From NCBI GenBank assembly GCA_037200045.1, contig JBBCHM010000001.1, positions 2,046,001 to 2,110,000 of the forward strand: DNA of 64,000 nt, read 5' to 3'. The DNA comes from Rhizomicrobium sp. (GTDB taxonomy: Bacteria; Pseudomonadota; Alphaproteobacteria; Micropepsales; Micropepsaceae). A program made the translations under genes and the position numbers. Of this stretch, positions 35,864 through 44,923 are shown piece after piece (positions within the stretch are counted from its first letter, which is position 1; every line of letters begins with the position of its first letter). The notes under the pieces were generated by a model. That model did not search any database. It was not told the DNA's origin and saw nothing but the letters and a program-made list of their open reading frames with translations.

Positions 35864-37042
35864 ATGACAAGCCATAAAACGATCAAGCTGAAGCCCAAGG
35901 AAGGCCGCCGGGCGCGCGCCGGCGCGCCGTGGATCTTCTCCAATGAAATCCAGATGGACGCAGCGGCGAGGGCGCTGGCGCCGGGCAGCGTCGTCAACAT
36001 CCTGTTCGACGACGGCCAGCCGCTGGGCACCGGCTATTTCAATCCCAAAAGCCTGATCGGGCTGCGCGTGCTGGACAAGGCGGTCGATACCGTCATCGGC
36101 ACCGGCTTCTTCGTGCGCCGGCTGGAGCGTGCGCTAAAATTGCGCGCGGCGATCTATGCCAAACCGTTCTATCGGCTGGTGCATGCCGAAGGCGACGGGC
36201 TGCCGGGACTGACCATCGACCGGTTCGGCGACAGCCTGGTGGCGCAGATCACCACGGCGGGGATGGAGGCGCTGACCGAGCCGCTGCTGAAAGCGCTCGA
36301 CAAGGTGGTGGAGCCGGCGAACGTGATCCTGCGCAACGATGCGCCGTCGCGGGTTCTGGAAGGACTCGATGAGTATGTCCGCGCCGGCAAGGGCGAGGCG
36401 GGGCGCATCGCGGTCGAGGAGAACGGCGCGCGCTATTTCGCCGATCTCGGCGCCGGACAGAAGACCGGCTGGTATTACGACCAGCGCGACAACCGCGCCT
36501 TCATCGCGTCGCTGGCGAAGGGCAAGACGGTGCTCGACGCCTATAGCTATACCGGCGGCTTCGGCATCGCGGCGGCCAAGGCGGGCGCGACGGAAGTGAT
36601 CTGCCTCGATTCCTCGGCACCGGCGCTGGCGCTGGCGGAAGACTCCGCGGCGGCGAACGGCGTGCGGGTGAAAGGCGTCAAGGCCGATGTGTTCGAGGAG
36701 CTCGAACGGCTGGCGGCCGCGAAGGAGACGTTCGATATCGTGATCGCCGATCCGCCGCCCTTCGTGCGCGCGAAGAAGGATTTGGAGCCCGGCGCCAAGG
36801 CCTATCGCAAGCTGGCCAAGCTCGCGGCCGAAGTGACGGCGCCGAACGGTTTCCTGGTGCTGGCCTCATGCTCGCACAACATTCCGGTGGAACGCTTCGC
36901 GAGCGAATGCGCCGCCGGCCTCGCGCGCGCCGGGCGGCGCGCCGCGCTGATCCGCCAGGCCGGCGCTGGGCCGGATCATCCGGTGCATCCGATGCTGCCG
37001 GAGACGGCGTATCTCAAGGCGCTGGTGTACGCGCTGGATTGA
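35864..37042 (+). CDS. Class I SAM-dependent rRNA methyltransferase (RlmI-like)
   Basis: A 392-residue protein. The N-terminal PUA-like RNA-binding part has RRARAGAPWIFSNEI. The EEHEA-like middle has RLVHAEGDGLPGLTIDRFGD. The methyltransferase domain has LDAYSYTGGFGIAAAKAGA (SAM motif I) and VIADPPPFVRAKKD (DPPxF). This fits the RlmI/YccW family, which makes m5C in 23S rRNA, with a Cys in VLASCSH. The ATG at 35864 gives the normal start. Its end overlaps the convergent esterase by 29 bases. Confidence 0.88.
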   Translation: MTSHKTIKLKPKEGRRARAGAPWIFSNEIQMDAAARALAPGSVVNILFDDGQPLGTGYFNPKSLIGLRVLDKAVDTVIGTGFFVRRLERALKLRAAIYAKPFYRLVHAEGDGLPGLTIDRFGDSLVAQITTAGMEALTEPLLKALDKVVEPANVILRNDAPSRVLEGLDEYVRAGKGEAGRIAVEENGARYFADLGAGQKTGWYYDQRDNRAFIASLAKGKTVLDAYSYTGGFGIAAAKAGATEVICLDSSAPALALAEDSAAANGVRVKGVKADVFEELERLAAAKETFDIVIADPPPFVRAKKDLEPGAKAYRKLAKLAAEVTAPNGFLVLASCSHNIPVERFASECAAGLARAGRRAALIRQAGAGPDHPVHPMLPETAYLKALVYALD

Positions 37043-38471
37043 CCGCCTCGAACTGCGCCTTGCGGAAATCGGGCACGGCGTGCGGCTGGTCGTCGATGAC
37101 CAGCGTCGGCGGCGCGGCGCCTTCGAATTTCGGCCAGGGCGGAAGGCCCGCGCCGTTGGGATCGCCGGTCCTGGCGAAGTTCGTCCAGTAAGACTGCATT
37201 GTTTGGCTTATCGCGGTGTCTTGCGGCGGGGCGAAGACGGCCAGGGGACCGAAGCCGAAGACGAAGATCATCTCGCCGCCATGCGGCACGCCGGTCAGGC
37301 CGCGGCGCCGCGCCAGATCGGCCAGGAAGGCGAAGCGGTAGACATAAGCGGGCGCGCCGGCGCGCGAGACGGCACCGGCGGCAAGCGCGGCGGGGCCGGC
37401 CATGAAGCGGTCGCTGAAGATCTGGCGGTGAAATTCGCCGTCGTCGAGCTTGCCGTCTTTCTCATAGAGCGCGCGCACCGCCGCGAGCCGGTCGCCGAAA
37501 GGCTGCGTCAGCCAATCGGCGGGGCCGTCGCCGATCTGGTTGCCCTCGTTGCTGTTGCTGCCCGCGAGATAGGGAATCTTCGCCATATGGCCGGCGGCGA
37601 AGGCGTCGACAATCTCCTCGGTGAGAACATGTCCGTCGAGGATCGGGCCGGATTCGTCGTCGCTCACGATCCGGTCGGCGCCGAGGGCGCGCAAGGTCGT
37701 CAGCGCATCGGGGCCGGTGGCGTTCAGCTTGGCGGCGAAGGCCTGCGCGCTGGCACGGGCTTCGGCCAGAGTGTCGGTCTTGAACAGGCCGCCCGATTCG
37801 CTGATCGCCTTGGCGAACAGGCCCCTGGCGAGCGGCGAGACCATCAGCGCATCGACGCTGGCGCCGCCGGCGGATTCGCCGAACACGGTGACGTTGGCGG
37901 GATCGCCGCCGAACGCCGCGATGTTGCGCTCGACCCATTGCAGCGCCGCGATCTGGTCGAGCAGGCCGAAATTCACCTCTTCGAGCCCCGGATAAGCGAA
38001 GAAGCCGAGACGGCCGAGGCGGTAGTTGATAGTCACCAGCACGACACCGTGCCGGGCGAGCGCCGCGCCGTCGAAGCGCGGCACCGACGCGGCGCCTTCG
38101 GTGAAGCCGCCGCCATGGATCCACAGCATGACGGGAAGCTTTGCGCCGCGCGGCTCGGGCGTCCACACGTTCAGGGTGAGGCAATCCTCGCTCTGCGGAA
38201 GATTGGCGCGGATCAGGAGAGCCTCGGTCGGATGTTGCGGGCAGGCGGGACCGAAGACGGTCGCATCGCGGGTGCTCGTCCAATGCGGCGCGGGCCGCGG
38301 CGCCCGCCAGCGCAGATCGCCGGTCGGCGGCGCGGCGTAGGGGACCGCCTTGTAGATGTCGATGCCGTTATCCGAGACGCCGGCGAGCGTGCCCTGGTCG
38401 ATGGCGACCGTCGGCGCGGCGAGGGCGGGCGCCGCCGACAGCAGCATGACGAGGACGATCAGCGCGCGCAT
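37014..38471 (-). CDS. Type-B carboxylesterase (copy 2), exported
   Basis: A 485-residue carboxylesterase with a signal peptide (MRALIVLVMLLSAAPALA). It shows SEDCLTLNVWTP, the oxyanion HGGGFTEG, YRLGRLGFFAYPG, GDPANVTVFGESAGG (Ser) and a late GVPHGGEM (His). It is paralogous to the enzyme at 32991 but exported, so the two probably act in different compartments. The last codons overlap the 3' end of the rRNA methyltransferase gene on the other strand. Confidence 0.92.
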   Translation of the reverse strand: MRALIVLVMLLSAAPALAAPTVAIDQGTLAGVSDNGIDIYKAVPYAAPPTGDLRWRAPRPAPHWTSTRDATVFGPACPQHPTEALLIRANLPQSEDCLTLNVWTPEPRGAKLPVMLWIHGGGFTEGAASVPRFDGAALARHGVVLVTINYRLGRLGFFAYPGLEEVNFGLLDQIAALQWVERNIAAFGGDPANVTVFGESAGGASVDALMVSPLARGLFAKAISESGGLFKTDTLAEARASAQAFAAKLNATGPDALTTLRALGADRIVSDDESGPILDGHVLTEEIVDAFAAGHMAKIPYLAGSNSNEGNQIGDGPADWLTQPFGDRLAAVRALYEKDGKLDDGEFHRQIFSDRFMAGPAALAAGAVSRAGAPAYVYRFAFLADLARRRGLTGVPHGGEMIFVFGFGPLAVFAPPQDTAISQTMQSYWTNFARTGDPNGAGLPPWPKFEGAAPPTLVIDDQPHAVPDFRKAQFEAVNPARTPAP

Positions 38472-38510
38472 GTCGTGTCCTTCAACGCCGGCCCGGCTCC
38501 GCGCCGTCGT

Positions 38511-40391
38511 TCAAATCGTGATCTGCGTTCCCAATTCCACCACGCGGTTGGGCGGGAGCTGGAAGAAGCGGGCGGGGGACAAGGCGTTGGTCGCCAGCCA
38601 GGTGTAGAGCGCGATGCGCCAGCTCTTGAGGTCGGGATGCTCGCCGGCGACCAGCGTCTCGCGGCCGAGAAAGAAGGTGCAGGTGTCCGGCTCCAGCGGC
38701 AGGCCGTAGGCGCGGCAACGCTCCAGCGCCAAGGGCACGTTGGGAAATTCGAAGAAGCCGAAACGAATTTTCACCTCGAAGAATCCCTTGCCGAGCTTTT
38801 TCACCTCGACCCGGCGGCCCAGGGCGACGAAGGGTACATCGTCGAAGGTGATCGAACACAGGATCACGCGCTCGTGCAGCACGTGATAGTGCTTGAGGCT
38901 GTGCAGCATCGGGCCCGGCGTCACGTCGGTGCGGGCGGCAAGGAAGATCGCGGTGCCGGCGACGCGCTCGGCCGGCGCGCGGGCGAGGAAGAGGTCGATC
39001 GGCAGGGTGCCGTCGCGCTGGTGCTCCAGATGCACGCGGCGGCCGATGCGCCAGGTGTCGATCAGCACGAACACCGCCGCCGCCATGGCGAGCGGCAGCC
39101 AGCCGCCCTGAACGACTTTCAGCGTGTTGGCCGACAGGAAGGCGAGATCGACGAAGCCGAGGACGCCGAACACCGCGATCACCACCGGCAGGCGCCAGCG
39201 CCAGCGCCTGACCGCCACCACCGCGACCAGGAAGGTCGAGATCACCATGACGCCGGTCACCGCGATGCCATAGGCCGCGGCCAGCGCGTCGGAGGTCTTG
39301 AAGATCAGCACGATCAGCACGACGCCGACCGCCAGCATCGTGTTGATGCGCGGCACGTAGATCTGGCCCTGCTCGGTCGCCGAGGTATGGCGGATCTCCA
39401 TGCGCGGCACCTGACCCAGTTGCACCGCCTGGCGGGTGATGGAGAAGACGCCGGAAATCACCGCCTGGCTGGCGATCACCGTGGCCATGGTGGCGAGGGC
39501 CACGACCGGGTAATGCGCCCAATGCGGCGCCAGGGCGTAGAAGGTGTTGGCGGTCGCGTGCGGATCGGAGAGCACGATCGCGCCCTGGCCGAAATAGTTG
39601 AGCAACAGCGCGGGAAACGCGAAATAGAGCCAGGCGGTGCGGATCGGCTGGCGCCCGAAATGGCCCATGTCGGCGTAGAGCGCCTCGCAGCCCGTGACCG
39701 CCAACACCACCGATCCGAGCGCGACGAAGGCGGTCCAAGGCTCGCGCGCGAACAGCGCATAGCCGTAATAGGGATTGACGCATTCGAGGATCACCGGATT
39801 GTGCGCGATGGCCGCCGCGCCCAGCGCCGCCATCACCACGAACCACACGACCATGACGGGGCCGAACATCTTGCCGATGCGCTCGGTGCCGAAACGCTGC
39901 AGCACGAAGAGGCCGATCAGGATGGCCAATGTCAGCGGCAGGATCAGCTGCTTCAGGCTGGCGCTTTCGACGCCGAGACCCTCGACGGCGGAAAGGACCG
40001 AGATCGCCGGCGTCAGCATGCCGTCGCCGTAGAACAGCGCGAGGCCGGCGAGCGAGACCAGCGCGATGGCGGTCTTGAGGCCGCGGCCCAGGCCCGTCGA
40101 GCGGTGTGCCAGCGCGGCCAGCGCCATCACGCCGCCCTCGCCATTGTTGTCGGCGCGCATGATGAAGACGACATATTTGACGGTCACCACGATCACCAGC
40201 GACCAGAAGATCATCGACAGGGCGCCGAGCACGGCGAAGGGCGCGGGCGAAAGGCCGCCGGCCGCGATCACCGACTGCTTCACCGCGTAGAGCGGGCTGG
40301 TGCCGATGTCGCCGAACACCACGCCCAGCGCGCCGAGCGTCAGGCCCGCCTCGCGCCGCCAACCCACCGGTGCAATCGCCGCCGCTGTCAT
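38511..40391 (-). CDS. kup: Kup-family potassium uptake transporter (copy 2)
   Basis: A 626-residue KUP/HAK/KT transporter taking up K+ by proton symport. The N-terminus has the hallmark LGALGVVFGDIGTSPLYAVKQ. Further conserved blocks are IMRADNNGEGG, FYGDGMLTPAISVLSAVEGL, CEALYADMGHFG and a C-terminal cytosolic domain with LHERVILCSITFDD. It has about twelve membrane helices. The ATG lies one base beyond the stop of the upstream kup, so the two are coupled. Confidence 0.93.
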   Translation of the reverse strand: MTAAAIAPVGWRREAGLTLGALGVVFGDIGTSPLYAVKQSVIAAGGLSPAPFAVLGALSMIFWSLVIVVTVKYVVFIMRADNNGEGGVMALAALAHRSTGLGRGLKTAIALVSLAGLALFYGDGMLTPAISVLSAVEGLGVESASLKQLILPLTLAILIGLFVLQRFGTERIGKMFGPVMVVWFVVMAALGAAAIAHNPVILECVNPYYGYALFAREPWTAFVALGSVVLAVTGCEALYADMGHFGRQPIRTAWLYFAFPALLLNYFGQGAIVLSDPHATANTFYALAPHWAHYPVVALATMATVIASQAVISGVFSITRQAVQLGQVPRMEIRHTSATEQGQIYVPRINTMLAVGVVLIVLIFKTSDALAAAYGIAVTGVMVISTFLVAVVAVRRWRWRLPVVIAVFGVLGFVDLAFLSANTLKVVQGGWLPLAMAAAVFVLIDTWRIGRRVHLEHQRDGTLPIDLFLARAPAERVAGTAIFLAARTDVTPGPMLHSLKHYHVLHERVILCSITFDDVPFVALGRRVEVKKLGKGFFEVKIRFGFFEFPNVPLALERCRAYGLPLEPDTCTFFLGRETLVAGEHPDLKSWRIALYTWLATNALSPARFFQLPPNRVVELGTQITI

Positions 40392-40392
40392 C

Positions 40393-42498
40393 TCAGATCG
40401 TGACCTGGGTGCCGAGCTCGACCACGCGGTTGGGCGGCAGATGGTAGAACCGCGCCGGCGACAATGCGTTGGAGGCAAGCAGCATATAGAGCCAGGTGCG
40501 CCAGCGCCCGAGCACCGGATGCTCGGCGGGCACCAGCGTCTCATGGCCGATGAAGAAGGTCGCGGTCTCCACGTCGACCACGATGCCGAAGGGCCGCGCT
40601 TCGGACAAGGCGCGCGGCACGTCCGGCGTCTCGAAGAAGCCGTGATGGATTTTCACCGAATAGAACCCCTTGCCGAGCTTCACGACTTCGAGCCGTTTTT
40701 CCGGCGGCACCAGCGGCTGGTCCTCGACCACCACGTTGCAGAGGATGACCCGCTCGTGCAGCACCTTGTTGTGCTTGAGGTTGTGCAGCAGGGCGCCCGG
40801 CATCACGTCGTTGCGCGAGCTCATGAACACGGCGGTGCCGGCGACGCGGGTGGTGAACTTGTCGGCGCGGTCGAGGAACAGGCTGAGCGGCATGGAATCG
40901 TTGCGGATGCGGTCCTGATGGGCGCGCCGCCCGATGCGCCAGGTCTCCATTACCAGGAACACGCCGGTGGCGATCGCGAGCGGCAGCCAGCCGCCCTGCG
41001 GTATCTTAAGCAGGTTGGAGAGCAGCATGGTGACGTCGATCAGCGCCAGCAGGCCGAACACGGCGAAGGCGAGCTTGAGGCCCCAATGCCATTGCCGCGC
41101 CGCCACCAGGCTGACATGGAAGGTGTCGATCACCATCACGCCGGTCACCGCGATGCCATAGGCGGCGGCGAGGTTCGACGAGTTGCGGAACACCAGCACG
41201 ATCAGCACGACGCCGATCAGCAAAAGCGCGTTCATGCGCGGCACGTAGATCTGGCCGTAATCGGTCATCGAGGTGTGGCGGATCTCCATGCGCGGGAGTT
41301 GGCCGAGTTGCACCGCCTGGCGGGTGATCGAGAACACGCCGGAGATCACCGCCTGGCTCGCGATGATGGTCGCCAGCGTCGCCAGCGCCACCAGCGGAAA
41401 ATGCGCCCAGGGCGGCGCCATGGAATAGAAAGCGGTACTGGCGTGGTTCGGATTGGCCAGCAACGACGCGCCCTGGCCGAAATAGTTCAGCACCAGTGCC
41501 GGCAGCGCGACGATGAACCAGGCGGCGCGGATCGGGCGGCGGCCGAAATGGCCCATGTCGGCGTAGAGCGCCTCGCACCCCGTCACCGCCAGCACGACGG
41601 AACCGAGCGCGACGAAAGCCGTCCACGGTTCGCGCACGAACAGCATGATGCCGTAATAGGGATTGAGCGCGGTCAGGATGACGGGCGCGCGGATGATCCA
41701 GCTCACGCCGAGGATCGCCAGGACCGCGAACCACACCACCATGACGGGTCCGAACAGCCTTCCGATGCGCGCCGTGCCGCGGCTCTGGATGAGGAACATC
41801 CCGATCAGGATGGCGAGGGTGAGCGGCAGCACCAGCGGCTCCAGCGAATGGCGCCCGACCGTCAGGCCTTCGACCGCCGACAGCACCGAGATCGCCGGTG
41901 TCAGCATGCCGTCGCCGTAGAACAGCGCCAGGCCCAGGATGGCGCCGAAGCCGATCATCGCCTTGACCCGGCGGCCGAGCCGGGCCGAGCGGTGCGCCAG
42001 CGTCGCCAGCGCCAGGACGCCGCCCTCGCCATTGTTGTCGGCGCGCATGATGAGGACGACGTATTTCAGCGTCACGATGATGACGAGCGCCCACAGGATG
42101 AGGGACAGCGCGCCGAAGATCGCAAGCTGGGCCGGCATCGCGCCGACCTTGGTGGCGAGCACCGTCTCGCGCATCGCGTAGAGCGGGCTGGTGCCGATGT
42201 CGCCGAACACCACGCCGAGCGCGCCCAGCGTCAGCATCGCGTCGCGCTTGAACGAGCGCGGCGCCTCGGCGACCGGCGGCGCGTGCACGGCGGGCACGTC
42301 GACGCCGGCGAGCGGATCGTTCGCCGAGACGGAGGCGAGGCGTTCTGGCTGGCTCACGGCGTTGGCTTGGGGCTCATCCGGTGGGGCGGTAACGCGAAGC
42401 TGGCCTTCAAGGTTTGCAACGCTCTCGCCCTTTTCGGGCGGGACTCGGAGCAAAGGTTCCGTGCCGCGAGGGCGGGGAAAATAAGCTTCTAACCCCAC
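40393..42498 (-). CDS. kup: Kup-family potassium uptake transporter (copy 1, long N-terminus)
   Basis: Up to 701 residues. The transporter core starts LTLGALGVVFGDIGTSPLYAMRE and carries the same blocks as its neighbour (IMRADNNGEGG, FYGDGMLTPAISVLSAVEGL, CEALYADMGHFG, LHERVILCNVVVED). About 75 residues of Pro/Ala-rich hydrophilic sequence precede the core when the GTG at 42498 is used. An internal GTG about 48 codons in would shorten this. The start is therefore uncertain; the family call is not. Confidence 0.92.
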   Translation of the reverse strand: MGLEAYFPRPRGTEPLLRVPPEKGESVANLEGQLRVTAPPDEPQANAVSQPERLASVSANDPLAGVDVPAVHAPPVAEAPRSFKRDAMLTLGALGVVFGDIGTSPLYAMRETVLATKVGAMPAQLAIFGALSLILWALVIIVTLKYVVLIMRADNNGEGGVLALATLAHRSARLGRRVKAMIGFGAILGLALFYGDGMLTPAISVLSAVEGLTVGRHSLEPLVLPLTLAILIGMFLIQSRGTARIGRLFGPVMVVWFAVLAILGVSWIIRAPVILTALNPYYGIMLFVREPWTAFVALGSVVLAVTGCEALYADMGHFGRRPIRAAWFIVALPALVLNYFGQGASLLANPNHASTAFYSMAPPWAHFPLVALATLATIIASQAVISGVFSITRQAVQLGQLPRMEIRHTSMTDYGQIYVPRMNALLLIGVVLIVLVFRNSSNLAAAYGIAVTGVMVIDTFHVSLVAARQWHWGLKLAFAVFGLLALIDVTMLLSNLLKIPQGGWLPLAIATGVFLVMETWRIGRRAHQDRIRNDSMPLSLFLDRADKFTTRVAGTAVFMSSRNDVMPGALLHNLKHNKVLHERVILCNVVVEDQPLVPPEKRLEVVKLGKGFYSVKIHHGFFETPDVPRALSEARPFGIVVDVETATFFIGHETLVPAEHPVLGRWRTWLYMLLASNALSPARFYHLPPNRVVELGTQVTI

Positions 42499-42555
42499 GC
42501 CGCAAAGAGGGGCGAGGCGGAATAGCGCAGAATTCCGCTAAGCGGCTGAAAGTGC

Positions 42556-43248
42556 TCAGCGATCGCCGTCGGACGCATCGGCATCCGCATCCGTGGCGGC
42601 GATCTGGCGGGCGATCGGGTCGTCCGCCAGGGATCTTCCGTTCGCGGCGACCAGCGGATTGCCGGCCGGACCGGGCCCGATGAAGCCCTGCACGCGGTAG
42701 ACCCTGGTGCCCCAGGAACCGCTGCGGATGTTCCACACCTTCACCTGGGTCCAGTCATTGTCGGCGCTGACATCGACCACCGGGTCGTTGACGTAGACCG
42801 CGCCGTCGTCGAGCCAGTTGGCGTGGTCGATGCGGATCTCGCGCGGCGAGACGATCCGGCGGACCACCGCGACATGGGCGCGGTGACGCGAATAGCCGTT
42901 GAGGACCAGGACCGCGCCGGGGATGGGCGAAGCGCCGCGGGCGTAGACGCCGGCCGCCTTGTCCCACCAGGCCGTGGCGTTGCCGAACAGGTTCACGCCG
43001 GAATGTTCGCGCGCATAGGGCACGCATTGCAGATGAGTGCCCTCGACGGTTGTCGGCGCGGTATCGGCGTCGTCGTCGGGGTAGAGGGTCGGATCGACCA
43101 GCGGCGACGCGGGCGTGGTGCCCCGCACGACGGGGGCGTAGGCAAGGTCGGCGGCGGTCGGGCCGGTGCCGGCCATCGAACCGCATCCGCCCAACAGGGC
43201 GCAGACGGCAACAACGGAGGCGATCCGGACCAGTGATCCAGCGTTCAT
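42556..43248 (-). CDS. CHAP-domain lipoprotein (amidase/peptidase-like)
   Basis: A 230-residue lipoprotein. The signal peptide ends in the lipobox LLGGC (Cys22). The CHAP domain follows, with the catalytic Cys in LQCVPYAREHSGV and His in RHRAHVAVVRRIV, and a VWNIRSGSWGTRVYRV strand. CHAP domains cut amide bonds in peptidoglycan. Outer-membrane or periplasmic anchoring is expected. A GCGGAAT/ATTCCGC hairpin (42517-42538) lies between it and kup. Confidence 0.85.
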   Translation of the reverse strand: MNAGSLVRIASVVAVCALLGGCGSMAGTGPTAADLAYAPVVRGTTPASPLVDPTLYPDDDADTAPTTVEGTHLQCVPYAREHSGVNLFGNATAWWDKAAGVYARGASPIPGAVLVLNGYSRHRAHVAVVRRIVSPREIRIDHANWLDDGAVYVNDPVVDVSADNDWTQVKVWNIRSGSWGTRVYRVQGFIGPGPAGNPLVAANGRSLADDPIARQIAATDADADASDGDR

Positions 43249-43366
43249 GCGATTTGCCCCTCCAAAGCCCGGTGCGGCGACCGAATGGCCACGCTACCGG
43301 ATCGGGTTCAAATCGCAGTTAGAGAAACCCGCCGCATTTGAAAAGATCAAAATTTACTTGCTTTTT

Positions 43367-44815
43367 TTACCGTTCTTCGGACCGGATTCCGCGGCGGGGC
43401 ACCGAACTGCCCGATCCCGTTAACCCCATGGCCCCGATCGAGACCAGTCCGGTGACGGCGAAGAAGAAGAAAAGGGCACTCCAGGACTGCTCGGTGAAGG
43501 CGAAAATCGGCAGCAAAAGACCGATCACCAGCTCCGGCCCGCCGCGCCAGCCGCCGGCATAGCGCTCCCCCGGCCTGAGCGTCCGGTGGAAGGTCATTTC
43601 CGAGCTGAAGAACGCCTCCAGCGTGGCGCGGGTGTTGGCCAGGATCAGCCCGGAAGGGAAAACGACGGCCAGCGCGAGCGAGCGGGCGATGCAGGGCAGC
43701 TTCTCGCGCCCCAGCAGGACCTGGCCCAGATAGAGATAGGCGGTGGAGGCGACCAGGCCCAGGGCCGAGACCGACAGGCCCAGGAGCGAGACGCTGAAAA
43801 GATAGACCACGTCCATATACATCAGCGTCAGGCTGATGGCGGCGCTGGCGAAGGCCAGGGCGAAGAACGCGAACTGCCCCATCTGCAGCGTCATCGCCGC
43901 TTTCTTCCACAGCGGCATGGAGCTGGCCCAGATCAGCGGCATGAGCTTCACGGCGGTCTGGGCATGGCCCTTGTTCCAGCGCGCCTGCTGCGCGCGCCAG
44001 GCGGCGGCGGTCTCGGGCAATTCGCCGGGCACTTCGATGTCCGACAGCATCGCCGAGCGCCAGCCCTGCATGACGCAGCGCATGGAGAGGTCGAGGTCCT
44101 CGGTCAGCGTGTCGCCGGTCCAGCCGCCGCCGTGATCGATCGCGGCGCGGTTCCACACCCCGGCGGTGCCGTTGAACGACATCGGCAGGCCGGCACGGAA
44201 GCGGCCTTCCTGCTCGACCGCAAAATGCGCGTCGAGCAGCATGCCTTGGGCGCGCGTCAGCCAGTTCTTGGTGCGGTTGGCGTGGCCCCAGCGCGCCTGG
44301 ACGAAGGCAAGGCCCTGGTCGGCGACGAGCGCCGGCACGGTGCGGCGCAGGAAATCGGTCGGCGGCACGAAATCGGCGTCGAAGATCGCGACATAGGGTG
44401 CGTCGGAATGACTGAGCCCGAAGGCGAGGTTGCCGGCCTTGAAGCCGCTGCGCTCGTTGCGGCGAAGCACGCTGAGGTTAATGCCTTCCGGCACGACACG
44501 CATGATGTTGCGGACGAGCTCGCCGGGATCGCCGACGCGGCCGTCGTCGAGCACCTGGATCTCCAGCTTGTCGGCCGGCCAGTCGAGCCGCGACGCCGCC
44601 GCGGCGACGCGCACCGCGAGCGGGCCTTCGTCGCACACCGGAAGCTGTACCAGCACGCGCGGCAGGGCCTCGTCCGGCAAGAGCGGCATGCGGACCCGCG
44701 GCTTTTCGCGGAAGAGGCGGAAATAGCTCAGCACCACGAGCTGGATCGACAGCGCCGCGATGATGCAGAGCACACCCGCCAGGGCACATTGCAGTACGAG
44801 AGACAAGCCGGTCAT
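43367..44815 (-). CDS. Family 2 processive glycosyltransferase (cellulose-synthase-like)
   Basis: A 482-residue membrane glycosyltransferase. An N-terminal span is followed by the GT2 domain: VLVQLPVCDEG, QVLDDGRVGDPGE, the DxD motif in AIFDADFVPP, TEDLDLSMRC (catalytic Asp) and QQARWNKG (QxxRW, marking processive enzymes). Five or so C-terminal helices complete it. It resembles CslA-type beta-mannan synthases and curdlan/cellulose-like synthases. There are no BcsB or c-di-GMP genes nearby and no PilZ domain. The polymer made is unknown. Confidence 0.85.
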   Translation of the reverse strand: MTGLSLVLQCALAGVLCIIAALSIQLVVLSYFRLFREKPRVRMPLLPDEALPRVLVQLPVCDEGPLAVRVAAAASRLDWPADKLEIQVLDDGRVGDPGELVRNIMRVVPEGINLSVLRRNERSGFKAGNLAFGLSHSDAPYVAIFDADFVPPTDFLRRTVPALVADQGLAFVQARWGHANRTKNWLTRAQGMLLDAHFAVEQEGRFRAGLPMSFNGTAGVWNRAAIDHGGGWTGDTLTEDLDLSMRCVMQGWRSAMLSDIEVPGELPETAAAWRAQQARWNKGHAQTAVKLMPLIWASSMPLWKKAAMTLQMGQFAFFALAFASAAISLTLMYMDVVYLFSVSLLGLSVSALGLVASTAYLYLGQVLLGREKLPCIARSLALAVVFPSGLILANTRATLEAFFSSEMTFHRTLRPGERYAGGWRGGPELVIGLLLPIFAFTEQSWSALFFFFAVTGLVSIGAMGLTGSGSSVPRRGIRSEER

Positions 44816-44923
44816 GCGAAGCGTTCGGTCCCCATTCGAATTCGAAGGTAAACGCCCCGTCGGCCGGGGAGGCCGTCGGATTTGTAACGGCCCGGTTAGC
44901 TTTAGCAAGGCCGGGGGGCCGGC

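Noticed and set aside
37080..40403. 1107-codon open frame on the plus strand opposite the esterase and kup genes
   Set aside because: Arg/His/Asp-rich shadow sequence with no recognisable domain; the opposite strand carries complete Kup and carboxylesterase proteins.
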